A DNA stretch of 64,000 nucleotides from NCBI GenBank assembly GCA_013180625.2, contig SNVD02011117.1, positions 1-64,000 on the forward strand, given 5' to 3'. Source of the stretch: Boswellia sacra (taxonomy: Eukaryota > Streptophyta > Magnoliopsida > Sapindales > Burseraceae). The position numbers and the translations under genes are program-made. This document shows positions 47,471-59,424 of the stretch, one piece after another. The first letter of the stretch is position 1. Each line of letters begins with the position of its first letter. Below the pieces are notes generated by a model. The model saw only the letters and a program-made list of their open reading frames with translations, ran no database searches and was not told where the DNA came from.

Positions 47471-48061
47471 GAGATGGAGCTAGAAATTTTTATGAGAGGG
47501 GGCAACATAATTAAAAAAATTTAACTAAAAATAATTATATAAATTCATAAATATATTCAATAATTTACAATTGTGTTATATTAAACAATTTTTATTTTAA
47601 GAATGTACTGTAAGATAGTATCATTATGTTGCAGCTCATTATTTAATATTGGTTACCAGTTATAATTTTTCATATATGACGTTATAGCTAATCATTTAAA
47701 AATTTTTAATTGAAATATCAATTCTAAATCTAAAATTATAAATTATAAGCACTAGAGCTGATATCTTGTATCATCTTTTATTTATAATTAATAATATATT
47801 CAATAATTTTATAATTATATAGTATAGACTAATTTTAATAATGAACAAGAAAGGAATTACTAATATGAGAGATAGAGTAGATAAAGAACATAATATAATG
47901 AATTTAGATTCAAAGACTCATAAGGAAGGATATAATAATCATATACATGATAGTTAGTTAATAGCTAAATAAAAAAAAAGGAAATTAATAAATAAAATTA
48001 GAAGTTTTTTATGGGCCCAAGAGGGGCAACTGCCCCTGCTGGGCCTTAGCTAGCTCCGTCC
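47471..48061. mobile_element. AT-rich TIR element inside the IST1-like pseudogene
   Basis: GATGGAGCTAG at the left and GACGGAGCTAG (reverse complement) at the right are followed by inverted GGGGGCAAC and GGGGCAACTGCCCC segments. The roughly 550-base interior is AT-rich without coding sequence. No clear target duplication was found, so boundaries and superfamily are uncertain. Confidence 0.5.
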
Positions 48062-48748
48062 CTTTTGTACAAGATGACTAGACCCCTCTTGAGCAGGAAC
48101 CATGGCATGAGAAACAATTGCATGCTGAGAAATCTAATATTTCTGTTCCTCCCAGTTTCCTAGATTTCTTAACTAGAATGTCATTATGGAACTCCACAAC
48201 ATTATAATAGCAGGGATGCTCCAGGGAGCAGTTTTAATCCATGTCATTGCTAAATCTGCAGTCGCAATAAGATTTCCTATGATTAAGTTTGCATTTACTA
48301 GATGGGATATCTCCTTGCATCTCATTACAGGAAATGTGCTTCTGTGTCATCCTTGTGTAATGTAGCTGCTGAGAAGACCAAAGATTCTCATTACAAACAA
48401 ATGAGGAGCCCTTACCTGCTTGGGGTGGTTGCATCTTTCTCCATTGTTTGCCAAGGAGACCACATTGATGGCTGATGAACTTCTTATTTAGAAAAGTTTA
48501 AAAATTCATATTCACCTAACTATGGGACAAAAATAAGAAGCTTGCTCCACAAATTGTATTACAGTCTCCTAACGGGAAAATGGATGAATTGAATAAGAAT
48601 AGCATTTTGTCTCCACCATCTTTATCCTGTACTGTACTAAGCTGGACTCTAGTACTTTATCAAAATTGACAATGCTCTTGTGAAATTGAAATGAAATCTT
48701 TGAGGGTGGTATTCTATGTTCCATTTCTGCCATGTTATCCACGGAGAC

Positions 48749-51700
48749 TGTAATAGCCCATCTTATACCATTTAAACTACCCTAGCCCACACTTAATAAC
48801 ACAAGCCCACGCCTCTTTGTTAATCCATCCCAGCCACTTTTCTTTATAAAAAATGAAAAAGGAAAGGAAAACCTTAAAAAAAAAAAAAAACAAAAACAAA
48901 AACAAAAGAGAGAAATGAAGGAGTACCGAGAGGTTTCTAGAGAAAGGAGAGAAGAAAAGGAAGAGGGGCTGAAATAAGAGCAAATTGAAGAAGAAAATCA
49001 GGTAATTTTTATAATTTCTGAGTTAGAGTGATTTTTGTGGTTTCATTCATAGAAATCTCAAAGGAAGAAATGTTGGCAAGGGTAGGAAACTCTTGAGAGA
49101 GAGAAGCTAGAGAGAGAAAGAAGATCAAAAATGAAAGTAGAAGTCCTATTTAAGGTATTTTTATCTTTTTATGATGTGCATTGAGTTTATTTTGTAGAAA
49201 GGTTAGTGTTGTTGATGGTGACGAAAATCTGAGTTGCTTTAAACAGTAGATATTTTCAAAATTTTTGTAATTAATTGGTTTTGAATCTGTTTCTCAAGTT
49301 TACATATATTAAAATAGACATCTAATTAGAGGATATAATAAAATCGGTTTCACTGAAAAGTATATAATTTTATATGAATTTTTGAATTTTATTGTTTAAT
49401 ATTGGAATTTCATTTTTTCTATAGAAGATCAATTTTGGATAAATTATTTAAAGTATCTAGAGGTCTCATAAAATTATAAAATTTTGCATATTTGTTTATC
49501 TTTATGTCTAGTTTAAATTGGAGACTTTTGTAATTTTAGAAATTAACCATAAATTGATATGTATTTTTAAATAGTAAGAGTTTAGTTTTGAAAACTGATT
49601 TACAGATTTGTTGTATCCAAGAGGCTAAATTACTTGAAGTGCTTAACAGATTTAGGATGCTATTAAATTTTATATGGTGTTAAATATGTATATGTAGAAG
49701 GCTTGTGTAAAATATTAGACTATTTAGAGGACTAGATTATTTATTAAAAATTATAGAACAAGCATTGCTTTGTTTAAGAAGTTTGAAAATGAAGTTAATT
49801 AACATTGATTAGATTAAGATATAAAGTTGGTTAAGGGAATCATAAGCATTCAAGTTGATTATGAGTGAAATGTATGAAATGGTGAGCTATTTAGGACAAA
49901 GAAGATTTTAGCTTATATGTTGAAAGCGACGACAAGCTGGATGGAGAGTTGATCTTGGATCTACTTCAAGCCAATTAAGTTGCACCACCAAATTAGTGAG
50001 TGGGAAAAATATGTTTTTTTCGTAAATTATAAATGAGTTTTAAATGCTTTTTTTTTAATATATACATGTTAGAAAGCTTTTAAAGTGAGTATCAAATAAA
50101 TTTCTAGTTGAAATGAAGAAAGCATGTTTACTAATTTATTTAGTATTTCTTAGATTCTCTTATGTTTTAATAAACTTAAAATTATTCAAGTTAGTTTTTC
50201 ATAGTATTTTTTTTAAGATAGATATAGCACTATTTATTACAGTTGCTTTGACTCATTAGAATATTAAAAAAATTAGTTTCTAAAGCTGTTTTAAACAAGA
50301 TATAGCATTTAGAAATAAAAATTTAGATTTTTATATCCAAAGTGCTTTCTAATTTATCAAAAATGTATATTTCACAATTTTAGAGAAATGGTGTTAAAGC
50401 ATGAAATTTACAGTGATCATAGCAAATTTTATTTCAAGGTTTTTCTTAACATATCAAAAAATTCCTCTTTTAAATACTCATCATGGATTTTAAATGATTT
50501 AAATATTTTCAATTTTAATTTGCATAAATTTTCAGTGACTGATGAGTTGCATGAAAAACAAGGTTTTCACATATAAACCAGTTTTAATAAAGATAAGAAA
50601 ATTCAGTTATGAATAAGCTAGTACTTAGCTCACTTAGACAGTGAAATAATAGACAGACAGTTATACAGATAGAGACTTTTAGAGTCCATTCAGACACACA
50701 TAGAGGCTTTGGGCCGAGTGATCTGGGCACTTTAGTCTTTTGGGGACAGTTCTGCGCATGCGTATGACCAGTCTAATAAGCCCATTTGATGTTAGATCTT
50801 GCCAGGTATAGATAGCTCTATCTGTGTGATGTCAGATCTCACTAGGTGTGAAGAGTTTTAGATAGGCCTGTGCGATGTTAGATTTCGTCAAGTATGATTA
50901 GACAGCTTAAGGGATACTTGTCTAGTATATCAACATGTTTTAAATATTTTTATATGAATTAAGAAAATAAGAGTTCAGAAAAGAAGCATATTTAGCAAAT
51001 TTGTATAAATTTCCATAAATTTTTAGAAACAATTTTATGATGATAGTTTATGCATTCTCCGTAGCCTCATTATTTTGTAGTCCTATGAAAAGTAAAGTTC
51101 AATTTTTTTTCATAAGTTACAAAAGCTTCTTAAAAGAGGATTTTACTGAAAGTTATATCTTTTATTTCAAATAGCATTTGAACAAATGTTTTAGCATGTT
51201 TATCAAGAGTATTCTTTTTATATGATTGAGAATGCATTATGTTTTAAGTATAGACAATAAGAAGAAGTATTTGATGAACTTAGTCATTCAATAGTTATTT
51301 ATTCAAAAATTTTATTAAACATTAGATGATATGTTATTCTAGTATAACTCAACCATTAGAAGCTTTTATAAAGATTTTTTAATAGAGCAAATAATTATTT
51401 TATAATAATATTTTTTTATTAATTTACAAATATATCCACTCACTGAATTTTATATTCACCTTTTTTTTAAATAGAGCAAAGAATTATTTTATAATAATAT
51501 TTTTTTATTAATTTACAAATATACCCACTCACTGAGTTTTATACTCACCCTCTTTTTTAAAACCTATCTTCCCCCCTCCTCAGGTCAAGCCACATGATGG
51601 TGTAAGGATGTGTTTATAGTGTCATTAACGTTATAATAGATATGTTAGAAAATTTTTATTAGCTATTATGATTAGAGTTTTATTGTACATCTATTAAATT

Positions 51701-51802
51701 ATTTTCAAGTTTAATTCATGAGAAAGACAAGAGTTAGATAATAGTTTTAAGTTCACAATTTCAGACAGGATTCACCCGTGTAACTAGTGGCAAGTCGTGT
51801 CA
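48749..51802. mobile_element. 3054-base solo LTR (Gypsy-like) with TSD GAGAC
   Basis: The block starts TGTAATAGCCCATC and ends GCAAGTCGTGTCA, flanked by GAGAC at 48744-48748 and 51803-51807. No primer site, gag or pol is present and no second LTR copy is in the window, so it is a solo LTR left by recombination, or one end of a decayed element. Such TGTAATAGCCC...TGACA ends and a length near 3 kb recall Tekay-type Gypsy LTRs, but that is from memory. The open frames inside are short and AT-driven. It interrupts the IST1-like pseudogene. Confidence 0.8.
51381..51558. repeat. Tandem duplication of about 88 bases in the solo LTR
   Basis: Two units begin AATAGAGCAAA and contain AATTATTTTATAATAATAT, then CCACTCACTGA and TTTATA(T/C)TCACC. 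They differ at a handful of positions. Confidence 0.9.
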
Positions 51803-53840
51803 GAGACGGTACAAAGCTTGTTGGTACTATAACTTCCTAAGCTACTCTGGTCAAGTGATAGACTAAGGTTCATTTCAGGTTGATGAAAACCTTCAACTTC
51901 GAACACAATTTTCCAATTTTGCTACACTTCGATGCTTTTCGGTCATTTGCAGAGGCTCAACTATCAGTTTGGCTGGATTTGAGTTGAAGGAACTGTGAGT
52001 AAGTTCATCTTTACTACATGAAGCCAGAATCTGCGCTCCATTAATGCTGTTACAATTTACTTTGGCCTCTCCCTCAAAAACAACTCCTTCCCATTGACAG
52101 CCATTATTTCCACATAACTGGATTGAGATGATAGAAGTCAGTTGATTGATTTCAGAATTTTTCGGACATTGAGGCCTTTGCTAAATAATAATTGGTATAA
52201 GAGTTAGATTTGTAATTGTGGGATAGAACATACTTTTGGTAAATTCAATTTGAGCCTGTTATCAAAATCAAATAGCCCTTGCTCCTGTATTTCTTGGTTA
52301 TTTCATCTATCAATCTTAGTCTAGCATCATCTGGAACGGACTTTGTACAGAGTTTCTCCCTAATCTGAAATATGAATGTTCTTCTTACATAGCAGAGTAG
52401 TAAACACAGAAACCGTAACTAGAAATAGAAAGCCACGTTAGTAAACCTGTAAAACTAACTACATTATCTCGAACTGATTATTCACAAGAGTTCCAGGATA
52501 TAAGTTAGCTGCAGCCTTTGCAAAATTGTAACCGTAACGCTCTCCAAATAGTTTCTGGATCTTTTTAAGTTCAGGCAGATCCCCACCCCAGGCAGCAGCA
52601 AAGATTAAAGTCGACACTGCTTCATTAATATGATTAGGACAGTCCCTGGTAAATGACATGACAACGTGGATTTTTAAAGTGAAAACATGGAACCGCTACT
52701 ACCCATCTGAATGACTTATAAAATTTCCATCGATAATGGTGGAAGTGAGGAGAATAATTAAGGAAGATGTAATATGAGCAGGACATGATAAATTGACATC
52801 TAGAGAGAAGAAAATGCAGCAACATTTCAATATTGAAATTCCTAGACGCAGCACAAGATCAGAATTTGAGATGAATTTGCTCAGTAAGAATAAAAGTTGG
52901 GATATTGCGAAGTTTAACAAACTCATGGAGCAGGAAAATATATTACAAGCCACTCTTTCCTCGGTCTAATTGGGTATGTAGATGGGGACGGGGGACTCAA
53001 CTTCAAATTGCATATATATAAATGAGTCATACTTGTATTCGCCATTCGCGAATATAAGGGAAGTGGAGGATGACAAATTCACAGAAGTCATCCAACAGAT
53101 CGTCTACTGCCAGCAAGCTCTGGTCCTTGAAGAGTTAGTTAAACCTGAAAAATATACTGATGTTAATTCTGCATAAAACTAAGCATAGCAGTTTCAGACC
53201 AAGGAAAACACTCCCAGAAAACTCAAGTCAATCAAAATAGGAAACTAGCCCTAGTCCTGCTTGTTTGGCGTTGGAAACGTACAAGACAGAGAGGGCGTCA
53301 TTACCGGACAACATTGCTTGGAAGCCCATCTCTTTACATCGGAAATAGTTAATATTAATCAATTCTTGAAATATCCCATTCTAATTAATTTCCTAATTGC
53401 CTTAAAATGAACTTGAATTATAAGATTTATTTTACGATAATGCTAATTCAGCACACTCTCGATCCATTATTACATTTGTTTACCAATCAATGTGGATCAC
53501 AATAACAAATCAATCTTTCCTGTCCTGGAGCTAACCTTAGCTAGTTCAATATGGAATATCTATATATATTTTACAGGTTCAACTACAGAACTTGACCTTT
53601 TCTTCATTTCTTGACAATTAAGAGCCAGCTCAAAATCATGCAAATTACTAGAACATATATAATATTAATATGGCTAAATTTCCCCATTGAAATATACGTG
53701 TGTTGGAAATTTAAACAATGTAGCCCCTCTCATACTTGAGCTGCTAACCGCTTAGTAAGTAACAGATCTATTCAATAGTATAGGCTAATTATCCAATTGA
53801 ACTGATTGCAACTGGAAAGAGACAGCTAAATAAAACAACA

Positions 53841-54803
53841 ATGGGCAACCATCAGAAATTATCCCTCAAGTTTGTGAAATCATCGCTCACAGGCAAGGTT
53901 TGGCTTTTTTAATCAACCACTGCCTCCAACCTTTTAGAAATACATCAAAAACACCCTTAATTGATAAAAACCATTTGCTACCCTAATGATAGAGGGGTAA
54001 ATGAGTAAATTAATCAATCCAAGCCAAATATCTCACCAAGAAAACCCGCCGCCAGGTACCACCACAAGCAGCCCATTTCCCTACTGCCGCCACCACCACC
54101 ACCATTTCCACGATCACAGCCCTATTGTTGCAGTAGTTCTGCAATCATGGATTTGATTGAGGAAACAACGACGGAAGACAACGTAAAGATTTGGGTTTTA
54201 GGGCCAATTCAACCCTTTGACAATACCTCAGAAAAAGAGCTCGAATATTAGCCATTTTTGCTTGGAATGGCTTTGATAAGCAAGCACGGAACTCAGTCAG
54301 ATACGTGTACTTTGGGACAACCACTGCCATGACTGACGAACAAATCAAGGAGCTTGTAGTTGGGCTAAAGAAAAGCACTAAAAGTTCATTTGGTTACTTA
54401 GAGATGCTGATAAAGAAGATGTTTTCAGTAGAGAAGTGAATGGAGACGAGCTTAACTGCCAGAAGGTTATGAAGATTCAGTCAAAGATATGGGATTTATA
54501 GTAAGAAACTGGGCACCTCAACTGGAAAGTTTAGCAGCGCGGCCGTTGGGAGGTAAGAGATATAGGAAGAAGATTGTTATTTTAATTAATCACTAAGGGT
54601 CATAAAAGTTAAATAAGAATCATAAAGGTAATTGTAACCTGACTTTGTTATTAATTAACAGTAACAAATAATTTCTGTCAATTATGAGTGTTCGTGATAT
54701 ATTTCTAAAATGTTAGAGATAGTGGACCATTAAAAATATCAAACCTTATATACGAGAGTGATGATTTCATAAACCTAAGGGATAGTTTCTGATGATTGCC
54801 CAG
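53841..54803 (+). mobile_element. Pack-MULE: Mutator-like TIR element carrying a UGT gene fragment
   Basis: The left end GGGCAACCATCAGAAATTAT and the reverse complement of the right end GGGCAATCATCAGAAACTAT continue as inverted repeats for about 45 bases (to GAAATCATC). Flanking 9-base repeats AAAACAACA (53832-53840) and AGAACAACA (54804-54812) differ by one base, which fits Mutator-like insertion. It carries no transposase but holds a glycosyltransferase fragment, the definition of a Pack-MULE. It lies in intron 2 of the IST1-like pseudogene, shortly inside the donor site. Confidence 0.85.
54140..54550 (+). pseudogene. UDP-glycosyltransferase fragment (zeatin O-glucosyltransferase-like)
   Basis: Conceptual translation with frame changes gives, in order, IWVLGPIQPFD, then DKQARNSVRYVYFGTTTAMT and DEQIKELVVGLKKS, then KFIWLLRDADKEDVFSREV, and finally DMGFIVRNWAPQLESLAA. 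These match the middle of plant zeatin O-glucosyltransferase-type UGTs and end at the start of the PSPG sugar-donor motif (WAPQ). At least two frameshifts and a stop near 54250 break it. It lacks both the acceptor-binding N-terminus and the rest of the PSPG box, so it cannot be an enzyme. The CCACCACCACCACC-rich sequence just upstream (54060-54130) could be a second captured fragment. Confidence 0.88.
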
Positions 54804-57060
54804 AGAACAACAAGCCAAAGGGTACCCCGGAAAAGGCAGTCTCATAGTGGCCATTCTTGAGGAGCTGAGCAATGTCATCTCGCAATTGCCTTAAAATCGA
54901 GTTTCTCTTAATCTTCAGGAATTTAAGACGGCACCAACAACCCTCACCAATTTCTTGCTGCAAATTAAATTATAACATGCAATCGTAAACATGTTTAAAA
55001 TCAGATTACTATTGCTGAAGAACAATAAAATAATTTTTTTCATTTTTTGATTAATTGTTACCATTTGGAAGCTTTTCGCCATCCGAAAAAATAATCGAAC
55101 ATGTCAAAAAAGAAAAAAAAACAATTGTAGCAATTAAGCCTTGGGGGTAGCTTGCTACGAACAAAACTAAAAATAAAGGTATTTGAAGAGAGAGTGTGTT
55201 TTATAGACATAGATGGAGATCGAGCTTGGAGAAACCATGCATGGCACAATTATCAGTATAGGAAATAACCTAATGGGATTTCTGAAAATGAAATTTGGCA
55301 AGCAAGAATAATGATGGAGGGAGAGTTAAGACTGAGAGCGTGAAGTCGGGTCTCTTCTAGCAACTTCTCCACTCTCTAGCAGGATAAATAAGCGGTTATC
55401 AAAAGTTTTAAAGCATGCATGGTAGTGCTAGAGACTAGTTTGAGAGTGGAACTAATCAACATCGATGTCAACTCCATGTTTCTTAAGACGCATGTGTGCT
55501 TTTTTATGAATACTTAAAATTGCTTTTCTAAAAATAGTTAGTGCATAATTGTTTGGACTTATTTACTGATCAAAAGAGTTTTTTTTTAATGTCAAAAACT
55601 CTTTTAAATTTTTTTATATTGTTAGTTGCTACCTTAGAAGAGCTTATAGATGATTAAAAAAGTTATTTTACGTATATAAGAATAAACCCAAAATTGAGAT
55701 TTTTGAGAAAAGCTTTTTTTTTTTTTAGCTTTTTTGAAGTTTTGAAATGTCAAAGATAACCTTATTTAATTTTAAATTTTTACTTTATTCTTTTCTTATA
55801 ACGAAACTCTATTTTAGTTATTTAATTATAACAAGTACTTTTATATTTATTTCATCAAATAATCAATAGTTTTTTAATAAAAACTCTACTTTTAGAAACT
55901 CAACTCTAAAAATATATATTTCAATAAGCTCTACTCGAAGAAGCCGAAATAAACAGACCCTTAAAACTTTTAAAAAATAAGCTTAAAAAGTATTTAATGA
56001 GCACTATTTTGATTAATAATAATAATAATATTATTTTGCAAAATGAAACTTGCCGCATAATATATTCATTTCCTACTTTAATTAATTTTGTTAAGTTAAA
56101 TTATAAGTGAAGTTGAATATACAACATATATTAATTTAACTGGGTTCCTGTCGTCGTGAGGCTTTTGTATCATAGGATTCGACGGATTCAGATAGAAAAG
56201 CAATATTAAGAGCCCCCTCCGTTTAAAATACATAACGAAAGAAAATTAAATAACCGATAATTCAAAGATTAATACAAGAAATTAACAAATATTTTTAGAA
56301 AAACATTTTACTTATAATCATGAATTTGATTAAAGATCTCGTGATAAGTAATAATATGATACTGATACAAGTCTCTTAGCTTTTTTTTTTTTTTTTTAAA
56401 AGGAGTCACCAAATTAAATAATACTACTAAAATTAATATTGTTTGATATACCCAAAAGTCAAAATTCAAAACCCAAAAGATAGGTCCAATCCAAATAAGG
56501 TTGTGATAAAAGCTGTTCGATATGCCCAACAAGGATCTAGCCTCAATGACATTACGGGTCTGTTTGGGCCGAAACTTTAATTGTTAGATCTCCGTCTATA
56601 GGTGACTAGGAGGAGACATCGACTGATTCAAAAAGAAGGACAAGGGTGAGTCTGGAGTTGTTGGTGGTGTTGTTGATGCGCCCCTTTGACAATGGCCTGC
56701 AGCTAGTAGTGGCTGACGTTTGATAAATTTTTTTATTTTTTAGAAAATTAATTTTTAAAAATTGAATTTTTTAATTTATTTAAATAGAATTTAAAATTTT
56801 AATATGTAAGGATATTTTTGGATTTATGTTTCTTTATAGGGGATAATTTTGGTATTTTGATTGATCCACATTTTAGCTTTTCAAAATCTGATTTTGAAAA
56901 GTTGCCTTCTACCTGCTTTTGCAATCTAATACAAAAATAGATTCTCCAAACCGCAGCTTCTTAGACAATCAGTTTTCAAAATATATAGCAAACACCAAAA
57001 TAGTTGTAGTTAATAGCGGAGCCAAACACACAAAAATATTCAATAATTTATATCTAATAT

Positions 57061-57250
57061 GGGAATGGATATTTTAACATAAATTTTTGACATAATTATT
57101 GACACAAATTTGTAATATTTGATCTCAATCAATCCAGTAGTTGAGATAGAAAGTAAAAAAGTTATATTTAATACCGTCAACTTTTCAATTATCTGAACCA
57201 TTGGATATTGTGGATTAATGACTAAAGATTTGTGTTAAAATCTTCCTTCC
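57061..57250. mobile_element. Small MITE, about 190 bases
   Basis: GGAATGGATATTTTAACATA at the left and GGAAGGAAGATTTTAACACA (reverse complement) at the right form terminal inverted repeats. A related sequence, in one orientation only, occurs near 61553-61625. No target duplication is certain. Confidence 0.55.
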
Positions 57251-59234
57251 AGTATATACTTTTTCTTAAACCTATTGAATTAATATTAACCGCAATGAAA
57301 CATGGGAGCAGTTGAAATTAGAAACCGAATATTATTAAAAAAAAAAAAAACAAAATGTGATTAAGGAAGGAAGAAGAAGATGCATTTATTATAGACGTAT
57401 TCTTTTTGGAACTTATTTTAAAAAAGAAAAGTAAATAATTAGGAGCCTAACAAAAGGAGTGTTTCAAGTATAAGAAATTAAATAATTAAGTTATGTTCAT
57501 TTAATAAAGCAAGTGACACATGATATTTAATTTTTAAAAGATTAGTGCAAAGATTAAATGAGTTGGATTCTTCTCCAATAAGTACATAGGATTCTGGTGT
57601 TTTATTTTACATTTATAAAGTAATCCTTGCCCAATAAATATGCAAACTGAATCTTTTAAAAATTAGTCAAAAATTAGATGACACTAAAAATCCCTAAAAT
57701 ATTAAACAAAAATTAATGAGGAGGGACTCTTGATCCGGTGAGGTCAAGAACTTTTGGACGAGCCAATGGACCGTTACTCTTATTTAATGACTAGTTAAGG
57801 ATTTGGAATAAATACCAATATAAAAATAAGCAACTCTTAATTAATTAATTAAATTTTCAAAATGTTCTAACCTCTGGTCCATTAGATTATTAAATATTTT
57901 CATATATGGATTAGGATATTAAGTTAATTAACAACAAAGTTGAGAATTCTGACCGTAAGTTCTTGTCCAGCCTGACACGCCATTGCATAATTTTTTTTCC
58001 TTCGATTGGCTGTAGAGGGATATTTTCAATCTTTGATTGCGTTTTTTGACGCAATTAGTTTGAGTTTTCCCTCAATTTGTCTCTCCTTGGACTCTCTAAC
58101 GGCGAAGTAACGTTGCTGTCGAAGTCTATTTTTTCGGTAATACAAGTTATACTGGAACTACCTAATGAAAGTTGAATAATGAAAGAGTACTGAAAGTTCA
58201 TCTAACTAATAAAATAATAATTGAATACGTCGTAACGTCGCCTTAGCTTGCTTGCTTGAAGAAGCTAGCAAGTATATGCTCGGCAACACTCAAAAACATA
58301 TAAAACAAAATCAGTGTCAAACAACTTGTCCAGCTGATGGTTTTGATTTCCCTTAATTATATTATTACCCACTTACAAGATCCAGGATTTTCGTAATTAA
58401 AAAATGTATTTAAATCAATAATTCATCAATCACAAAATGCATTGGTCTTGCCCATTTCAAAGATCAAGGTTATCAGACGATCGATGATCACTAAGCAAGT
58501 ACCTTGTGTGTATTTAAACAATTAATAATCTCTTCTCTCTACTTAGATTCTCCTTAATTTGCTGAATCTGACCTCTACCACCGTGTAAAAATAAATTATT
58601 CATCATCAAGTCTATCATTAATTTCCCGTGAAATGAAATGATGAACCCTATCAGTTACATAGATCTAAAAGATGATAAGCTATACAAAATTGAATACAAG
58701 ATCCAGCTCTGCATTGACGTTTAGATCGATGTTGAATAAATTTTGGCAAATAAATAATTCCTATCTTGCATAAATTGATACTTAACATTTCCTTGGAAGT
58801 AGGTTAGATACATATAATGGATTTGGTAGAACTAATCTGTCAATTAATTAAAGAAAAATTTTCGAAACTTTAGTATCTTTTCATCAGAGAAAGAGGAGCA
58901 GTAATATAAAAAAAAAAATTTTATTAATTCTGAGTGAAACCCCGATTAATTTTCCTTTGAGTGTCTCTCTATTTAGAAAAGTATATGCATGCAAGAAGGA
59001 TCAATTCCTCTTAAGACTTTGAATATTCAAGAAGATCTATAATCTTTCATTCACATTTATTTTCCGGAGAAACAAAATCTCATCTGGGTGCATATATAAT
59101 TATATTACTTCAGCATATATATCAAGAAGCAAACTATGAACTGCAACCAAAATATTCATCCGCCTTGTATTAATTGTTCAAGGTATTTCCAGAACATTGC
59201 AGTAAATGTCTTCGCAGTTGAAAATGCATATCCC

Positions 59235-59240
59235 CACGTG
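59235..59240 (+). promoter_or_regulatory. G-box in the polyphenol oxidase promoter
   Basis: CACGTG lies inside CCCACGTGGG about 185 bases upstream of the ATG. G-boxes commonly mediate jasmonate, wound and light responses; relevance here is inference. Confidence 0.4.
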
Positions 59241-59364
59241 GGATATATCATTTTAAAACATAATTTGTCAACTTTAAGATGCGTAGCAACAAGCACAATG
59301 AAATATGGAGAAAAGTAATCAACAGAGAAAAGTCTTGCGCGCCTAGCTAGCTTAGCTTGTTCAT

Positions 59365-59371
59365 TATAAAG
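59365..59371 (+). promoter_or_regulatory. TATA box of the polyphenol oxidase gene
   Basis: TATAAAG lies 54-60 bases upstream of the ATG, so transcription would start near 59395-59400 and give a leader of about 25-30 bases. Confidence 0.65.
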
Positions 59372-59424
59372 TAGTGAAGCTATACCTTAATCTAAACACA
59401 CAAACCGGGAACTAGCCAATATTC

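Larger units (their letters stand above)
47230..55102 (-). pseudogene. IST1-like protein pseudogene with three transposon insertions
   Basis: IST1-like proteins bind ESCRT-III and Vps4 in multivesicular body sorting. Minus-strand exons can be followed. Exon 1 (55102-55062) is MFDYFFGWRKASK. Exon 2 (54957-54836) is CKKLVRVV then, after a one-base frameshift, CRLKFLKIKRNSILRQLRDD and AQLLKNGHYETAF. Exon 3 (53144-53032) has LFKDQSLLAVDDLLDDFCEF but begins with a stop and frame slip. Exon 4 (52645-52474) has CPNHINEAVSTLIFAAAW and LPELKKIQKLFGERYGYNFA, and its donor GT is TT, giving a premature stop. Exon 5 (from 52364) has IREKLCTKSVPDDARLRLID. Further coding-like pieces lie at 52130-51893 and 48434-48234, and the end motif YVHPKLPGYDELAA near 47340-47290 is followed by a stop. 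Confidence 0.85.
55103..59334. other. Intergenic region with MITE remnants
   Basis: AT-rich DNA without a recognisable gene. A degenerate MITE with an end reading AGGGTCTGTTTATTTCGGCT (minus strand, near 55964) spans roughly 55550-55964. GGGTCTGTTTGGG near 56557 may be the end of another. Short open frames near 56308-56532 and 59136-59318 have no recognisable domains and are not called. Confidence 0.5.

Noticed and set aside
52634..52953. Hydrophobic frames on the minus strand as membrane proteins
   Set aside because: They lie in an intron of the IST1-like pseudogene and overlap each other; hydrophobicity follows from AT-rich composition.
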